Assembly (NCBI GenBank): GCA_039962225.1
Contig: JAMPKV010000001.1
Coordinates: 1-64,000 of the forward strand
From: Microcoleus sp. AS-A8
Lineage (GTDB): Bacteria; Cyanobacteriota; Cyanobacteriia; Cyanobacteriales; Coleofasciculaceae
DNA length: 64,000 nucleotides
Direction of reading: 5' to 3'
Positions 16,897 to 25,632 of this stretch are shown here, in pieces. How positions within the stretch are numbered: position 1 is the first letter of the stretch; every line of letters begins with the position of its first letter. The notes beneath the pieces are model-generated. The model searched no databases. It had not been told where the DNA came from and saw only the letters and a program-made list of their open reading frames with translations. The translations under genes and the position numbers were made by a program.

Positions 16897-18312
16897 ATGA
16901 ATAAAGTTGATTTAGCTTTTACACCAGCTCTCGAACAAGCCCAGCTGATCCGCCAACGTGAAGTATCCCCGTTGGAGTTAGTTGAAGTTTACTTGGAACG
17001 CATTCAGCGGTTAGATTCCCAGTTAGGTAGTTACTTCACGGTGGTAGCAGAGATGGCTCTGGCAGAGGCGAAAGCTAAGACGGAGCAGTTGGCACAAACC
17101 AAGGATATTTTAGAACTAGCGCCATTTTTTGGTGTACCCATTGCTATCAAAGACCTCAATCCTGTTGAAGGGATTCGCTGCACCTACGGGACACCCCTAC
17201 TAATGGAGAAAATTGCCGCCTACAGTGATGCTGTGGTCACACGAATTAAGCACGCTGGCTTTACGATTCTCGGCAAAACGGCAACTTCGGAACTGGGTTC
17301 TTTGCCGTATATTGAGCAACCTGGATTTCCACCCAGTCGCAATCCCTGGAATCTGGACTACACCGCCGGGGGGTCGAGTGGGGGTGCCGCCGCAGCGGTA
17401 GCCGCAGGCTTAACTCCTATTGCCCAAGGTTCTGATGCTGGAGGTTCGATTCGGGGGCCGGCATTCTGTTGTGGATTAGTGGGGATTAAACCCGCACGGG
17501 GTCGAGTGTCCTATGCACCACTAGGCGATCATCTCAGTGGCATTGCCACGAATGGCCCGATCGCGCGGACGGTTGCAGATGCGGCGGCGTTATTGGATGT
17601 GATGTCAGGTTATGTCACGGGCGATCCCTACTGGTTACCGAATCCAGGAACTTCGTTTTTAGAGGCTACTCGTCAAGCCCCTGCTCCGTTGCGAATTGCT
17701 TACTCTCCTTCTGTCCAGCCGATCGGTGAAGCGGCAGAAATTTGTCAACAAAGCGTTCAACAAACGGTGCAATTACTGCAAGGAATGGGACATAGTGTTG
17801 AACAAAGCTGTCCTGATTTCACAGGTTTGATTGAACCGTTTAAGAAAGTTTGGTCGGCAAGCGTGACGGTAGCGGGGATTCCCAAAGAGGTACTCAGCCC
17901 CATGAATCGCTGGATTGCTGAGCAGTCGGGTTCTGCTGGGGAGTATTTGCAAGCAGTTCACCAGATGCAAATTGTGGCGCGGCAGATTGTGGCGTTCTTT
18001 GAGGTTTTTGATGTCTTGGTGCTACCAACCTATTTACACCCACAAATTCGGGTGGGCGAGTGGGCTAATTTGAGTCCGGCAGAGACATTGGAGAAAATTA
18101 TTGCTTGGATTGCGCCCTGTCCACCGTTTAATGCCAGTGGTTTACCTGCGATCGCACTTCCCACGGGTTTTGACAACTCCACCGGCTTACCCATTGGGGT
18201 TCAATTAGTCGGACGCCCCGCCGCTGAAGCGACACTCATTTCCCTAGCCGCCCAGATAGAAGCTGCCCAGCCTTGGATTGGGCATCGTCCGGGTTTATTC
18301 AGCGCTGAGTAA
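16897..18312 (+). CDS. Amidase (amidase signature family)
   Basis: 471 residues. Hydrolyses carboxamides through a Ser-cisSer-Lys triad. The Lys lies in [11 protein letters not shown], the bridging Ser in [18 protein letters not shown] and the nucleophile Ser in [12 protein letters not shown]. The family is broad and also includes GatA. The absence of gatB/gatC neighbours and a divergent C-terminus ([14 protein letters not shown], then [19 protein letters not shown]) argue for a stand-alone amidase of unknown substrate. ATG 16897 is preceded by TAAGGAAA about 7 nt upstream. Confidence 0.9.
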   Translation: MNKVDLAFTPALEQAQLIRQREVSPLELVEVYLERIQRLDSQLGSYFTVVAEMALAEAKAKTEQLAQTKDILELAPFFGVPIAIKDLNPVEGIRCTYGTPLLMEKIAAYSDAVVTRIKHAGFTILGKTATSELGSLPYIEQPGFPPSRNPWNLDYTAGGSSGGAAAAVAAGLTPIAQGSDAGGSIRGPAFCCGLVGIKPARGRVSYAPLGDHLSGIATNGPIARTVADAAALLDVMSGYVTGDPYWLPNPGTSFLEATRQAPAPLRIAYSPSVQPIGEAAEICQQSVQQTVQLLQGMGHSVEQSCPDFTGLIEPFKKVWSASVTVAGIPKEVLSPMNRWIAEQSGSAGEYLQAVHQMQIVARQIVAFFEVFDVLVLPTYLHPQIRVGEWANLSPAETLEKIIAWIAPCPPFNASGLPAIALPTGFDNSTGLPIGVQLVGRPAAEATLISLAAQIEAAQPWIGHRPGLFSAE

Positions 18313-18320
18313 CTCTACGA

Positions 18321-18464
18321 ATACCAAATCCGGATTAACTACCCCCTTTTGGGTGGAGACAAGGCAGAAGGCTTTTATGCAGTTCGCGCCCCGTTCTCCG
18401 CAGGAGTAGGCAGAAGAAAAAAATACTTAAGCTGAAACGGGACTGATCAAAGCGGATTTGGTAT
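18321..18464. mobile_element. MITE-like element with 12-bp perfect terminal inverted repeats
   Basis: A 144-bp block begins ATACCAAATCCG and ends CGGATTTGGTAT, an exact inverted repeat. It has no coding capacity. This is the layout of a miniature inverted-repeat transposable element that would be moved by a transposase encoded elsewhere. It lies 8 bp after the amidase stop codon. No target duplication is obvious. Confidence 0.65.
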
Positions 18465-18626
18465 AACTACAAGCTCAGCCACTGGATTGGGGAATAAATA
18501 GCGCCGAAAGAATAAAGCTTCATCATGTGATGAAGACTTAATTAAGCCCATTAAAAAGTGAACAACTTTTAGTCGGCGAGGAGAAAAATAGGATTAAGCC
18601 TGTAGCCCACTTAATCTGAATTAGTT

Positions 18627-18782
18627 ATGCGCCTTAACCGTACTTTTACAAATCTCCTCATCCTATCTGTGCTATTTATTTCCTTTGGCGATCGCGTGTT
18701 TCCCCAACCGATGAGTACAGTCAGCACTCAGTCTAGAGAGAGTGTCAATCAATTCTTCAACCACATATTTCCTAAAGTGTAA
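18627..18782 (+). CDS. Small exported-peptide candidate (51 aa)
   Basis: The frame begins MRLNRTFTNLLILSVLFISF, with two basic residues and a hydrophobic stretch, as in a signal peptide or single anchor. A Ser/Gln-rich middle and SVNQFFNHIFPKV at the end follow. No recognised domain. There is no strong ribosome site. It may be a truncated form of a longer exported protein. Confidence 0.4.
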   Translation: MRLNRTFTNLLILSVLFISFGDRVFPQPMSTVSTQSRESVNQFFNHIFPKV

Positions 18783-19142
18783 CCAGGAAACCATAGTACT
18801 TAAAAATATTTCGTTCTTGTTCCTCCTTTTTAAGGGATGCTAGGCTGTGTTTTCACATCCGGAGAGCCTCCCTAACCCCCCTTGAGAAAGGGGGAAAAAC
18901 TCAAAGTCCTCCTTGTTAAGCCGGAGCGACCGCCGGAGCTCATACGAGGACTTTAGTGAGGATGAGGAGATTTAGGGAGATCTTCTAAGATGATTACATC
19001 CTAAGGAAAGGTTTGAAAATATGCCCTAGGGGGAGCTGCTAGGATTGACGCAACCTGTCCGATCCCCCCAACCCCCCTTAAAAGGGGGGCTAAGAAGAAA
19101 TTGCAGATTACTTTACGACTAATAGCCTTCTTTGGGATACTC
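18783..19142. other. Gene-free region with C/G-tract inverted repeats
   Basis: Holds two copies of a widespread cyanobacterial intergenic repeat of the form CCCCC-TT-N-A-GGGGG. They lie at 18876-18894 and at 19072-19089 (CCCCCCTTAAAAGGGGGG). The second copy lies about 50 nt after the ilvC stop on the minus strand and may act as its terminator, although no T-run follows. No other gene seen. Confidence 0.6.
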
Positions 19143-20138
19143 CTAGACTTTCTTCAACCAGCTAAACATAGCGCGTAAATCTTTACCCACTTCCTCAATG
19201 GGATGTTCAGCTTCTTGACGCCGCATGGAAGTAAATCCAGGTTTACCGGATTGATTTTCTAACACAAATTCACGGGCAAATTGACCCGATTGAATCTCGC
19301 TGAGGATTTTACGCATCTCAGCCTTGGTTTGTTCGTTCACAATCCGAGGGCCACGAGTATAATCCCCATACTCAGCGGTATTGGAGATGCTATCCCGCAT
19401 TTTTGCCAGTCCACCTTCGACAACCAAGTCAACAATTAGCTTGACTTCATGTAGGCATTCAAAATACGCTAACTCTGGCTGATATCCGGCGGCGACTAAG
19501 GTTTCAAACCCGGCTTTAATTAAGGCACTTAAACCGCCACACAAGACGGCTTGCTCTCCGAATAAATCGGTTTCGGTTTCTTCACGGAAGCTGGTTTCTA
19601 AGATACCAGCACGGGTACCACCAATCCCTTTAGCGTAGGCCATTGCGCGATCGCGGGCTTGACCCGTGGCATCTTGATACACGGCAAACAAACAAGGAAC
19701 GCCTTCTCCCTGCTCATAGGTGCGCCGGACTAAATGCCCTGGCCCTTTTGGCGCAACCATGACCACATCCACATTGGCTGGGGGAACAACTTGACCAAAG
19801 TGAATGTTAAAGCCGTGAGCAAACGCAAGGACTTTTCCTTCGGTTAAATTGGGTGCAATTTCGTTCGTGTAAACGGTTCTTTGTACTTCATCAGGCAGCA
19901 AAATCATAATCAGGTCAGCGGCTTTTGCAGCATCAGAAACTGAGTGAACTTTCAACCCAGCTTCTTCAGCTTTCGCGACAGATTTACTACCCGGATACAG
20001 CCCGACAATTACATTTATGCCACTATCTTTAAGATTGAGGGCGTGAGCGTGACCTTGAGAACCATAACCGATGATCGCGACTGTTTTATCGGCGAGTAGG
20101 TCTAAGTTGGCATCAGCGTCGTAGTACATCCGGGCCAT
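19143..20138 (-). CDS. ilvC: Ketol-acid reductoisomerase
   Basis: 331 residues, a class I (short) KARI. Converts acetolactate or acetohydroxybutyrate to dihydroxy acids in valine, leucine and isoleucine synthesis with NADPH and Mg. The nucleotide-binding motif is [15 protein letters not shown]. The catalytic block includes [40 protein letters not shown] and [16 protein letters not shown]. The start is ATG 20138, because AAGGAG lies 8 nt upstream and the family begins MARMYYD; the open frame from 20162 is not needed. It is monocistronic as far as visible. Confidence 0.96.
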   Translation of the reverse strand: MARMYYDADANLDLLADKTVAIIGYGSQGHAHALNLKDSGINVIVGLYPGSKSVAKAEEAGLKVHSVSDAAKAADLIMILLPDEVQRTVYTNEIAPNLTEGKVLAFAHGFNIHFGQVVPPANVDVVMVAPKGPGHLVRRTYEQGEGVPCLFAVYQDATGQARDRAMAYAKGIGGTRAGILETSFREETETDLFGEQAVLCGGLSALIKAGFETLVAAGYQPELAYFECLHEVKLIVDLVVEGGLAKMRDSISNTAEYGDYTRGPRIVNEQTKAEMRKILSEIQSGQFAREFVLENQSGKPGFTSMRRQEAEHPIEEVGKDLRAMFSWLKKV

Positions 20139-20304
20139 AGAGGCATCTCCTTGAGCAAGCATTATGAGTTTGCGGACTCTTGATTCTACCGCGATGTGTA
20201 TGCAGTTACGACGTGATCGTGCCTTGATTTTCTCTAGCTAATGCCAATGCTGGAATTGCTAGAGGATACGCCTTTATCACTGCTTTATCCGTTCGCCCTC
20301 CTAA

Positions 20305-20880
20305 TTACGGAATCAGTTCGGTATAGGTGAGGTTGATGGTGGTAAACTTCCCTTGAGTTACTTTAATGGTCTTGAGTTTATCCCTACTACCCAACACTAG
20401 GTAATTAGAGTCCTGGAATTTAGGAACAAGTCTGTACGTTCCTGGCTTGAGAGTAAGGCGGAAGTATCCTTCTTTATTGGGTTGAATGTCAGCGACTTTG
20501 CGCCCTGCCTGATTCAGAACGGTGATTGGGATAGGCATCCCAGAGATGACAGGTTGAACCTTTGGTTCACTCCCATCGGGGTTACGCTGTATAATTCCAG
20601 GCAATCTACTGCTGGTTGAGCGTCCCTCAATCCCACTCACTGATAACTTACGGGATGGAGATGGCGAATTGCCTGCTAAAGCCAGTTGCGCTGCATCTTG
20701 CCGAAATTGCTGTTTAACTGAGTTGGCGGCTTGGGAATCCTGTGTCTGTAGGGACTGAGCAAGGCAGCGACTCGATATGAGTGGTAAGTGAGTTGGCAAG
20801 AGGGCGTTGGTTGAAGTCGCGGTTATCCCTAAGGTGGTTAGTACCAGGACACCAGTTGTCAAGTGGCGAACATCTAGCAT
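20305..20880 (-). CDS. Exported protein with carboxypeptidase-regulatory-like domain
   Basis: 191 residues. A signal peptide is likely (hydrophobic LTTGVLVLTTLGITATSTNA). The middle is Ser/Gln-rich. Residues 110-190 look like a small beta-sandwich of the carboxypeptidase-regulatory or transthyretin-like type (PITVLNQAGRKVADIQPN, then GYFRLTLKPGTYRLVP, then GKFTTINLTYTEL). Such domains often decorate cell-envelope proteins. No catalytic residues. Function unknown; the domain call rests on the strand pattern only. Confidence 0.6.
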   Translation of the reverse strand: MLDVRHLTTGVLVLTTLGITATSTNALLPTHLPLISSRCLAQSLQTQDSQAANSVKQQFRQDAAQLALAGNSPSPSRKLSVSGIEGRSTSSRLPGIIQRNPDGSEPKVQPVISGMPIPITVLNQAGRKVADIQPNKEGYFRLTLKPGTYRLVPKFQDSNYLVLGSRDKLKTIKVTQGKFTTINLTYTELIP

Positions 20881-21635
20881 GAATTTCTAGTTTTAGTTTA
20901 CAGATAAAGGATTATTGTCCCCAGCCAAAGGCGATCGCACAAAGCGCAGCACCTTGGAGGAGCGATCGCACTCATTGACACTCAATTCGTTATCTTGTAT
21001 CACTCTTTACAAGCCAGGTGATTTTAAAGATAACCAGATACGCACAATTAAACCCAAAACTCTCAGGGTTGAGAAGTCGGGTTTCTTGAAGAAACCTGAC
21101 TTCTGGGCGCAAGGTTTATTTACACCCACCTGCTTAGGAATAATTGGCTGTGTTCTCTCCCAAATTGGCATCGAAACTGGAAAGTATTGAGCGAGTTGCA
21201 AATTTGGTAACCAGGAGTAACTACATGAGGACTTTTGTCAAGCCGAGGGAACTCTCTGCATGGGTAGAGTACAGACGCCTAAGGTAACACGCGCTACACA
21301 AGGAACTCTCTTAAAAAACGCCTATTCCCGCTACATCCTGGTTTGATAGGAAACTCTCTAATCTCTTCCAAGAGAAAGATGCTCTACTGTTTCAAACAGG
21401 AGAAAATCAAAATCAATTTGCCTCAACCTCTCAGCCCTTCTCAGAAAAAAGCTGTAACCGGAAAGACTATTTTTCATAAACAGGAGTCTTTGTCAGGAGT
21501 TAGCTGCACCTGCTTTGGAGCTGCTATTTTTATTGTAAAATACAGTTCGGAATGAGAGCGTTGATGACCCTTTAACAAGATAAAAGCTTTAGTGATTCGA
21601 TTTCCATAAACCTAGATCCACCAAGGAAATTCAAC
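20881..21635. other. Gene-free region upstream of treZ
   Basis: No credible gene. It carries two HIP1-type GCGATCGC sites (near 20930 and 20962) and a 33-bp palindrome (21072-21104). AAGGAAA at about 21624 is the ribosome site of treZ. The phrase CTCTTCCAAGAGAAAGATG near 21360 recurs before the second treZ at about 23615, so the leaders of the two copies appear to be duplicated too. Confidence 0.55.
21072..21104. repeat. 33-bp palindromic repeat
   Basis: AGAAGTCGGGTTTCTT followed by GAAGAAACCTGACTTCT forms a near-perfect hairpin with one G-T pair. It resembles short palindromic elements scattered between genes of filamentous cyanobacteria. No T-run follows, so it is not a classical terminator. 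Confidence 0.75.
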
Positions 21636-23465
21636 GTGAAAATAGGCTCTAATTATTTGGGTAATGGTCGTTGTGAGTTTACAGTTTGGGCACCTTCCCA
21701 TGATGAGGTGGCTGTGCAAATTGTGTCTCCTGAAAACCGCCTCATCCCGCTGCAAAAGGATGAACAGGGATACTTCAAAGCACTAGCTGAAGGCATTGAG
21801 CCAGGAACCCTTTATTTTTACAAAATAGCAGGGGATGATAGACCCGATCCTGCGTCTCATTATCAACCCAAGGATGTACATGGGCCTTCTGAGGTGGTCG
21901 ATCATAGCCAGATGAATTGGACTGACGCTGATTGGTCTGGGATTCCCTTAGAGGAAATGATTATCTATGAATTGCACGTCGGCACATTCACCCCAGAAGG
22001 GACGTTTGAATCGATGATTCCCCGATTAAGGGAATTGCGCGAGTTTGGAGTTAATGCGATCGAAATTATGCCAGTTGCTCAATTTCCGGGCGATCGCAAC
22101 TGGGGTTACGATGGGGCTTATACCTACGCCGTACAGAATTCTTATGGTGGCCCTGAAGGCTTGAAAAAACTCGTGGATGCCGCTCACCGTGAGGGACTAT
22201 CTGTCATTCTCGATGTCGTTTACAACCACTTTGGCCCCGAAGGAGCCTATTACAGTCTATATGGCCCTTACTTTACAGAGATGTACAAAACGCCTTGGGG
22301 CATGGCGATGAATTTTGATGATAAGTACAGCGACGGGGTGCGTAATTACTTTATTGAAAATGCCCTGTATTGGTTCCAAAACTATCACTTTGATGCTCTG
22401 CGATTAGATGCCGTCCATGCTATTTATGATTTGGGGGCGAAACACATCTTACAAGAAATGGCAGACAAGGTTGAAGCTCTTTCCCAATCTGGAGGCAGAA
22501 AACTTTATTTAATTGCTGAAAGCGATTTAAATGATGTTCGCGTCATTCGCGAGAAACAGTTGGGTGGACATGGTATGGATGCCCAATGGAGTGACGATTT
22601 CCATCACGTTCTTCATGTATTACTCACAGGAGAAAAGAGGGGATATTACCAAGATTTTGGCAGCGTTGAACAGCTAGCTAAAGCTTATAAAGATAGCTTT
22701 GTTTACGACTGGAAATACGCTCCTCATCGTGGAAGATATCACGGCAGTGATGCGAGCGATCGCCCCGGTCATCAATTCGTCATTTGCACCCAAAATCATG
22801 ACCAAGTTGGTAATCGTATGCTAGGTGAACGCTTAACTCATCTAGTATCGTTTGAAGCGTTAAAACTGGCGGCGGGTGCCCTACTGCTTTCTCCCTACAT
22901 CCCCATGCTATTTATGGGTGAAGAGTATGGGGAAGATTCGCCTTTCCTCTACTTTGTGAGTCATACCGATCAGGATTTAGTTGAGGCAGTCAGACAGGGC
23001 AGGAAAAGAGAGTTTGCCGACTTCCATGCAGAAGGAGAATTCATCGATCCTTTCAGCATGGATGCTTTCCAGCAATCTACTCTGAAATGGGATAAACGGC
23101 AAGAAGGCAAACACAAAGCGCTGTTAGAACTTTATCAGCATTTAATTCAGTTACGCCGCACCTTGCCTGCCCTCAAGCAACTCGATAAGCAAAATTTAGA
23201 AGCCTCTGCGGTTGAAGAAGATAAGCTCCTGTTTCTCCGGCGTGGAAGCAGTGGCGACCAAATCTTCTGCATCATGAACTTCAATGACAAAGAGGTCACT
23301 TGTCAAACGTCTCCCGGTGGAATCTGGAGAAAAATTCTGGATTCGTCTGATGAGAAGTGGATGGGTTCAGGCTCTACTGTGCCGGAAAAACTAATTCGAG
23401 AGCAGGAAGTAAAAATTCCTCCCCAAAGTTTTGTCGTCTACGAGCTAGAAACATTAGCACAATGA
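21636..23465 (+). CDS. treZ: Malto-oligosyltrehalose trehalohydrolase, copy 1
   Basis: 609 residues. Cleaves trehalose from the end of malto-oligosyltrehalose made by TreY. An N-terminal beta-sandwich (residues 1-95, GRCEFTVWAPSHDEVAVQIV) precedes a GH13 barrel. Segments include YELHVGTFTPEGTF, DRNWGYDGAYTYAVQNSYGG and VVYNHFGPEGAYY. The nucleophile Asp is in LRLDAVHAIYD, the acid Glu in LIAESDLND and the third Asp in CTQNHDQVGNRMLGERL. GTG start with AAGGAAA about 7 nt before. The canonical RLDAVHAI motif is kept, so this is the copy most likely to be a standard TreZ. It is followed by a close paralog and then treY. Confidence 0.93.
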   Translation: MKIGSNYLGNGRCEFTVWAPSHDEVAVQIVSPENRLIPLQKDEQGYFKALAEGIEPGTLYFYKIAGDDRPDPASHYQPKDVHGPSEVVDHSQMNWTDADWSGIPLEEMIIYELHVGTFTPEGTFESMIPRLRELREFGVNAIEIMPVAQFPGDRNWGYDGAYTYAVQNSYGGPEGLKKLVDAAHREGLSVILDVVYNHFGPEGAYYSLYGPYFTEMYKTPWGMAMNFDDKYSDGVRNYFIENALYWFQNYHFDALRLDAVHAIYDLGAKHILQEMADKVEALSQSGGRKLYLIAESDLNDVRVIREKQLGGHGMDAQWSDDFHHVLHVLLTGEKRGYYQDFGSVEQLAKAYKDSFVYDWKYAPHRGRYHGSDASDRPGHQFVICTQNHDQVGNRMLGERLTHLVSFEALKLAAGALLLSPYIPMLFMGEEYGEDSPFLYFVSHTDQDLVEAVRQGRKREFADFHAEGEFIDPFSMDAFQQSTLKWDKRQEGKHKALLELYQHLIQLRRTLPALKQLDKQNLEASAVEEDKLLFLRRGSSGDQIFCIMNFNDKEVTCQTSPGGIWRKILDSSDEKWMGSGSTVPEKLIREQEVKIPPQSFVVYELETLAQ

Positions 23466-23699
23466 ACTGAACCTACGTGAGTTGAGTAGTTGCTTCCTTC
23501 TCGCTATAAGATTATCGATAATACTCGTGGATTTCCGAGAAGCATTGGCTAGTCATTGCCTAGTAGATAATTTTGTGTGGGAAGGAAGTAAGTAGAAAAT
23601 CTTGATGCTCAACTTTCTTCCAAGAGAAAGATGCGCGATCGGTTTAAAAGGGAGAAAATCAAAACCGACTTCCCCTTTTCCAATTGCGTGGAATTAAAG

Positions 23700-25532
23700 A
23701 TGAAAATCGGCGCTAATTATCTTGGTGACGGTCGTTGTGAATTTACGGTTTGGGCACCCGCTCACGAAGAAGTAGCTGTACAAATAGTATCCCCTGCTCA
23801 GCGTTTGCTTCCCATGCAAAAAGATGAATGGGGGTACTTTAAAGTACTAGCTGAAGATATGGAGCCAGGAACACTTTACTTCTACAAACTCTCAGGAGAG
23901 GTAGATAGACCCGATCCCGCTTCCAACTCTCAACCCAAGGACGTACATGGGCCTTCTGAAGTGGTCGCTCACACTCAGATAAACTGGACTGATGCCGATT
24001 GGTCGGGCGTTCCCTTAGAGGAAATGATTATCTATGAATTGCACGTTGGCACGTTTACCCCGGAAGGTACTTTTGAAGCGATTATTCCCCGGTTAAGAGA
24101 GTTGCACGAGTTTGGGGTGAATGCGATCGAACTAATGCCAATCGGACAATTTCCAGGCAATCGCAACTGGGGCTATGATGGCGTTTTTCCCTTCGCACCG
24201 CAGCATTCCTATGGCGGTTCTGAAGGATTAAAAAAACTGGTCGATGCGGCTCACAAACAAGGGATAGCAATTATTCTAGACGTAATTTACAATCACTTTG
24301 GTCCAGAAGGAAACTACTTCAGTGATTATGCACCGTACCTCACAAACCACTACCAAACAGCTTGGGGGAATGCCATTAACTTTGATGGTGAATATAGTTA
24401 CGGCGTGCGTAACTACTTTATTGAAAACGCCCTGTATTGGTTTGAGAATTTTCACATTGACGCTCTACGCTTAGATGCTAGCGACCACCTATACGATATC
24501 GGTGTCAAACACTTCTTACAAGAACTAGCAGAAAACGTTGATGCCCTTTCCAAAACACTAGGTCGTAAACTTTATCTAACTGCCGAAAACGATTTAAGCG
24601 ATATTAAAATAATTCGCCCCATTGAGTTAGGTGGCTATGGTATAGATGCTCAGTGGAACGATGCTTTCCACCATTCTCTGCATACCCTGCTAACCGATGA
24701 AGAGTCTGGGTATTACGAAGATTACGGCACCTGTGAACAGATGGCAAAGGCTTTTAAACAAGGGTTTGTCTACTCTGGGCAATACTCGCCGTTTCGCAAA
24801 AAATTTCATGGCAGTGATTCAAGCGCTATCCCCGGTCATCAATTTGTCGTTTTTACCCAAAATCACGACCAAATTGGCAATCGAGCGTTAGGTGAACGCT
24901 TAACTCATCTAGTATCATTTGAAGCGCTTAAGCTGGCAGCTGGCGTACTCCTACTTGCTCCCAATATTCCTTTAATATTTATGGGAGAAGAGTATGCAGA
25001 AGATGCACCGTTTCTCTACTTTGTGAGTCATACAGACCCGGAATTAGTTGAGGTAGTGAGAGAGGGGAGAAAGAAAGACTTTGCCGCTTTTCATATAGAA
25101 GGAGAGTTTATCGACCCCTTCAGTTCTGATACGTTCCAAAAATGTCAGTTGAACTGGGAGAAACGACAAGAAGGTAAACACAAGGCGCTGTTAGAACTTT
25201 ATCAGCATTTAATTCAACTACGTCGCACCTTGCCTGCGCTGAAACAACTCGATAAGCAAAATCTAGAAGCCTCTGCCGTTGAAGAACATAAGCTCCTGTT
25301 CCTCCGGCGTGGAAGTAGTGGCGACCAAATCTTCTGCATTATGAATTTCAATAAAAAAGAAGTCACTTGTCAACCGTCTTCCGGTGGAATCTGGCGAAAA
25401 ATTCTGGATTCAACCGATGATAAATGGATGGGTTCAGGCTCTACCTTGCCAGAAAAACTAATTCGAGAGGAGAAAGTGACAATCGCTCCCCAAAGTTTTG
25501 TCCTCTATGAGCTGGAAACTCTAGCAGAATGA
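23700..25532 (+). CDS. treZ: Malto-oligosyltrehalose trehalohydrolase paralog, copy 2
   Basis: 610 residues, aligned along its whole length with copy 1. It has the same N-terminal sandwich and GH13 barrel, with GNRNWGYDGVFPFAPQHSYGG and IYNHFGPEGNYFSDY. The catalytic triad is intact: Asp in LRLDASDHLYD, Glu in YLTAENDLSD and Asp in FTQNHDQIGNRALGERL. After the nucleophile, however, the residues are SDHL instead of the canonical VHAI, so the substrate pocket may differ. The C-terminal 120 residues are almost identical to copy 1, while the middle is clearly diverged. The start is ATG 23700 by alignment with copy 1; the open frame from 23631 adds 23 residues of leader. Confidence 0.88.
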   Translation: MKIGANYLGDGRCEFTVWAPAHEEVAVQIVSPAQRLLPMQKDEWGYFKVLAEDMEPGTLYFYKLSGEVDRPDPASNSQPKDVHGPSEVVAHTQINWTDADWSGVPLEEMIIYELHVGTFTPEGTFEAIIPRLRELHEFGVNAIELMPIGQFPGNRNWGYDGVFPFAPQHSYGGSEGLKKLVDAAHKQGIAIILDVIYNHFGPEGNYFSDYAPYLTNHYQTAWGNAINFDGEYSYGVRNYFIENALYWFENFHIDALRLDASDHLYDIGVKHFLQELAENVDALSKTLGRKLYLTAENDLSDIKIIRPIELGGYGIDAQWNDAFHHSLHTLLTDEESGYYEDYGTCEQMAKAFKQGFVYSGQYSPFRKKFHGSDSSAIPGHQFVVFTQNHDQIGNRALGERLTHLVSFEALKLAAGVLLLAPNIPLIFMGEEYAEDAPFLYFVSHTDPELVEVVREGRKKDFAAFHIEGEFIDPFSSDTFQKCQLNWEKRQEGKHKALLELYQHLIQLRRTLPALKQLDKQNLEASAVEEHKLLFLRRGSSGDQIFCIMNFNKKEVTCQPSSGGIWRKILDSTDDKWMGSGSTLPEKLIREEKVTIAPQSFVLYELETLAE

Positions 25533-25632
25533 ATCAAAACCAGAATGGGTATTGAATGTTAGGGGAACGGAGCTTCATCTCTTCTGAATTGAGAAGAGAG
25601 ATTATCAGGACATGCGCCATTCCGACAGCAGT

